Shown: positions 4,728 to 5,434 of the stretch, piece by piece | Numbering within the stretch: position 1 is the first letter of the stretch | Layout of the letters: each line of letters starts with the position of its first letter | Assembly (NCBI GenBank): GCA_963660495.1 | Contig: CAVKYO010000002.1 | Coordinates: 1-5,434 of the forward strand | Direction of reading: 5' to 3' | Length of the DNA stretch: 5,434 bases | From: CAG-877 sp963660495 | Lineage (GTDB): Bacteria; Bacillota_I; Bacilli_A; RF39; UBA660 | The notes under the pieces: generated by a model | Database searches by the model: none | Told to the model about the DNA's origin: nothing | What the model saw: only the letters and a program-made list of their open reading frames with translations | Position numbers and translations under genes: made by a program

Positions 4728-5328
4728 ATATATAGGAAAAACAAAAGAAGAAGCAATTTCAAATGCAACAATAGATTTACAAGAAACACAAGATAACCTA
4801 ATAATAAAAGAACTAGAAGAAATAAAAGGCGGTTTATTTAAAAGTAAAAAAATAGAAATAGAAGTAGTAGAAAGACGAGAAGTAATAAAATACATCAAAG
4901 AATATATTCAAAAACTTCTAAAGAATCTAGGATTTATAGTAAACATAGAAATAAAAAATAAAGAAGAAATACCAACATACACAATATATTCAGATAATGA
5001 TGCTTTACTAATTGGAAGAAATGGTAAAAATCTAAAAGCACTAACAATTGTAACTAGTCAACATATACTTAATGAACTAGGCAAAAACTTTAAATTTATT
5101 ATTGATATAAACTCATACAAAGAAAAAAGAGAAAAATCACTTGAATATCTAGCTAAAAAAGTTGCTAGAGAAGTAGCCAATACAAAAATAGAGGCCAAAC
5201 TTGATTCAATGAACTCATATGAAAGAAGAATAATTCATAACACTTTAACAAACAATAAGAAAGTATATACAGAAAGTGAAGGGGAAGAACCTAATCGTTA
5301 CGTAGTTATCAAACCAATAGAAGATTAA
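4714..5328 (+). CDS. jag: KhpB/Jag RNA-binding protein (Jag_N, KH and R3H domains)
   Basis: This protein (Jag, SpoIIIJ-associated protein, also KhpB or EloR) is a cytoplasmic RNA-binding protein that pairs with KhpA and influences cell elongation and gene expression in streptococci and relatives. The 204-aa product has the Jag_N domain at about 1-50 (with the KGGLF element, 38-42), a type II KH domain at about 75-132 with the GxxG loop GRNG (101-104), and an R3H domain at about 140-204 containing MNSYERRIIHNTL (166-178), where R171 and H175 form the R-x3-H signature. The length is near that of B. subtilis Jag. The start overlaps the yidC end by 14 bases, and AAGGAG lies 11 bases upstream, slightly far, so translation is probably coupled to yidC. 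The yidC-jag pairing is conserved across Firmicutes. I see no missing key residue. Confidence 0.95.
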   Translation: MEKHRYIGKTKEEAISNATIDLQETQDNLIIKELEEIKGGLFKSKKIEIEVVERREVIKYIKEYIQKLLKNLGFIVNIEIKNKEEIPTYTIYSDNDALLIGRNGKNLKALTIVTSQHILNELGKNFKFIIDINSYKEKREKSLEYLAKKVAREVANTKIEAKLDSMNSYERRIIHNTLTNNKKVYTESEGEEPNRYVVIKPIED

Positions 5329-5345
5329 TTTCTTCTTTTTTTCTT
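5319..5345 (+). terminator. Terminator at the end of the rpmH-rnpA-yidC-jag unit
   Basis: AGAAGA (5319-5324) and TCTTCT (5331-5336) form a perfect 6-bp stem around TTAATT, followed by a T-rich tract to about 5345. The stem overlaps the jag stop codon. It is weak in GC pairs, but its core is almost the same as that of the dnaN terminator. Confidence 0.6.
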
Positions 5346-5434
5346 ACAAAAAATATCTCAAATTAGAATAATGTGCTATAACCGGAGTTTGCCACTTAAA
5401 ATTGCATAAAACCATTAGAATTTTGTTAATTCTA
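5346..5434. other. Unassigned intergenic stretch with a terminal inverted repeat
   Basis: I see no open frame of useful length, RNA gene or promoter here. The sequence ends in a perfect 7-bp inverted repeat, TAGAATT-TTGTT-AATTCTA (5416-5434), which runs to the window edge and may continue. ATTAGAAT occurs twice (5362-5369 and 5414-5421). The middle (about 5380-5395) is richer in G and C than its surroundings. It could be the edge of an insertion element, a small repeat or an RNA leader, and none of these can be chosen from 89 bases. Confidence 0.3.

Noticed and set aside
4659..4898. 79-codon minus-strand open frame over the yidC-jag junction
   Set aside because: It is antisense to conserved parts of both genes, and the Ser/Ile/Phe-rich product looks like a compositional shadow.

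Overview
The window is the chromosomal replication-origin neighbourhood of a very AT-rich bacterium of the Bacillota (Firmicutes), probably a Bacilli-type lineage with a reduced genome. The order yidC/jag, rnpA, rpmH, origin, dnaA, dnaN is the classical Firmicute origin order, shown here with dnaA and dnaN on the minus strand. The Trp codons I checked in dnaA and yidC are TGG, and the six genes whose ends lie inside the window stop with TAA or TAG. I therefore see no sign of the mycoplasma UGA=Trp code. The genus cannot be named from this sequence.

Layout from left to right: (1) 1-171, minus strand: the N-terminal 57 codons of a ComK-family competence transcription factor, cut by the window edge. 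(2) 172-326: the comK leader, with a candidate pair of ComK AT-boxes and a weak promoter, then the dnaN terminator. (3) 327-1454, minus: dnaN. (4) 1455-1587: the dnaA-dnaN gap, with one perfect and one near-perfect DnaA box and an AT-rich tract. (5) 1588-2955, minus: dnaA. (6) 2956-3272: the dnaA-rpmH gap, the main oriC candidate, with a perfect DnaA box, several near matches, a hyphenated palindrome of two convergent boxes, an A-rich tract and a near-consensus rpmH promoter. (7) 3273-3395 rpmH, a hairpin terminator, 3452-3811 rnpA, 3789-4727 yidC and 4714-5328 jag, all plus strand. The last three overlap or nearly overlap, so they form an operon. (8) 5329-5434: a terminator, then about 90 bp that I cannot assign.

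Together the genes cover replication initiation (DnaA acting on boxes on both sides of its own gene), processivity (DnaN), a ribosomal protein (L34), tRNA 5' maturation (RnpA), membrane protein insertion (YidC) and an RNA-binding KH/R3H protein (KhpB/Jag). Transcription runs away from the origin on both sides, as expected for leading-strand genes.

Most of the window is ordinary core genome, and I found no convincing new multi-gene system. The least ordinary points are: comK directly after dnaN where recF/gyrB often lie, with possible ComK sites in its own leader; a short L34 lacking about four normally conserved residues; a YidC with an enlarged, two-cysteine region after the lipobox; near-identical terminators closing the two outward operons; and the unexplained right end.
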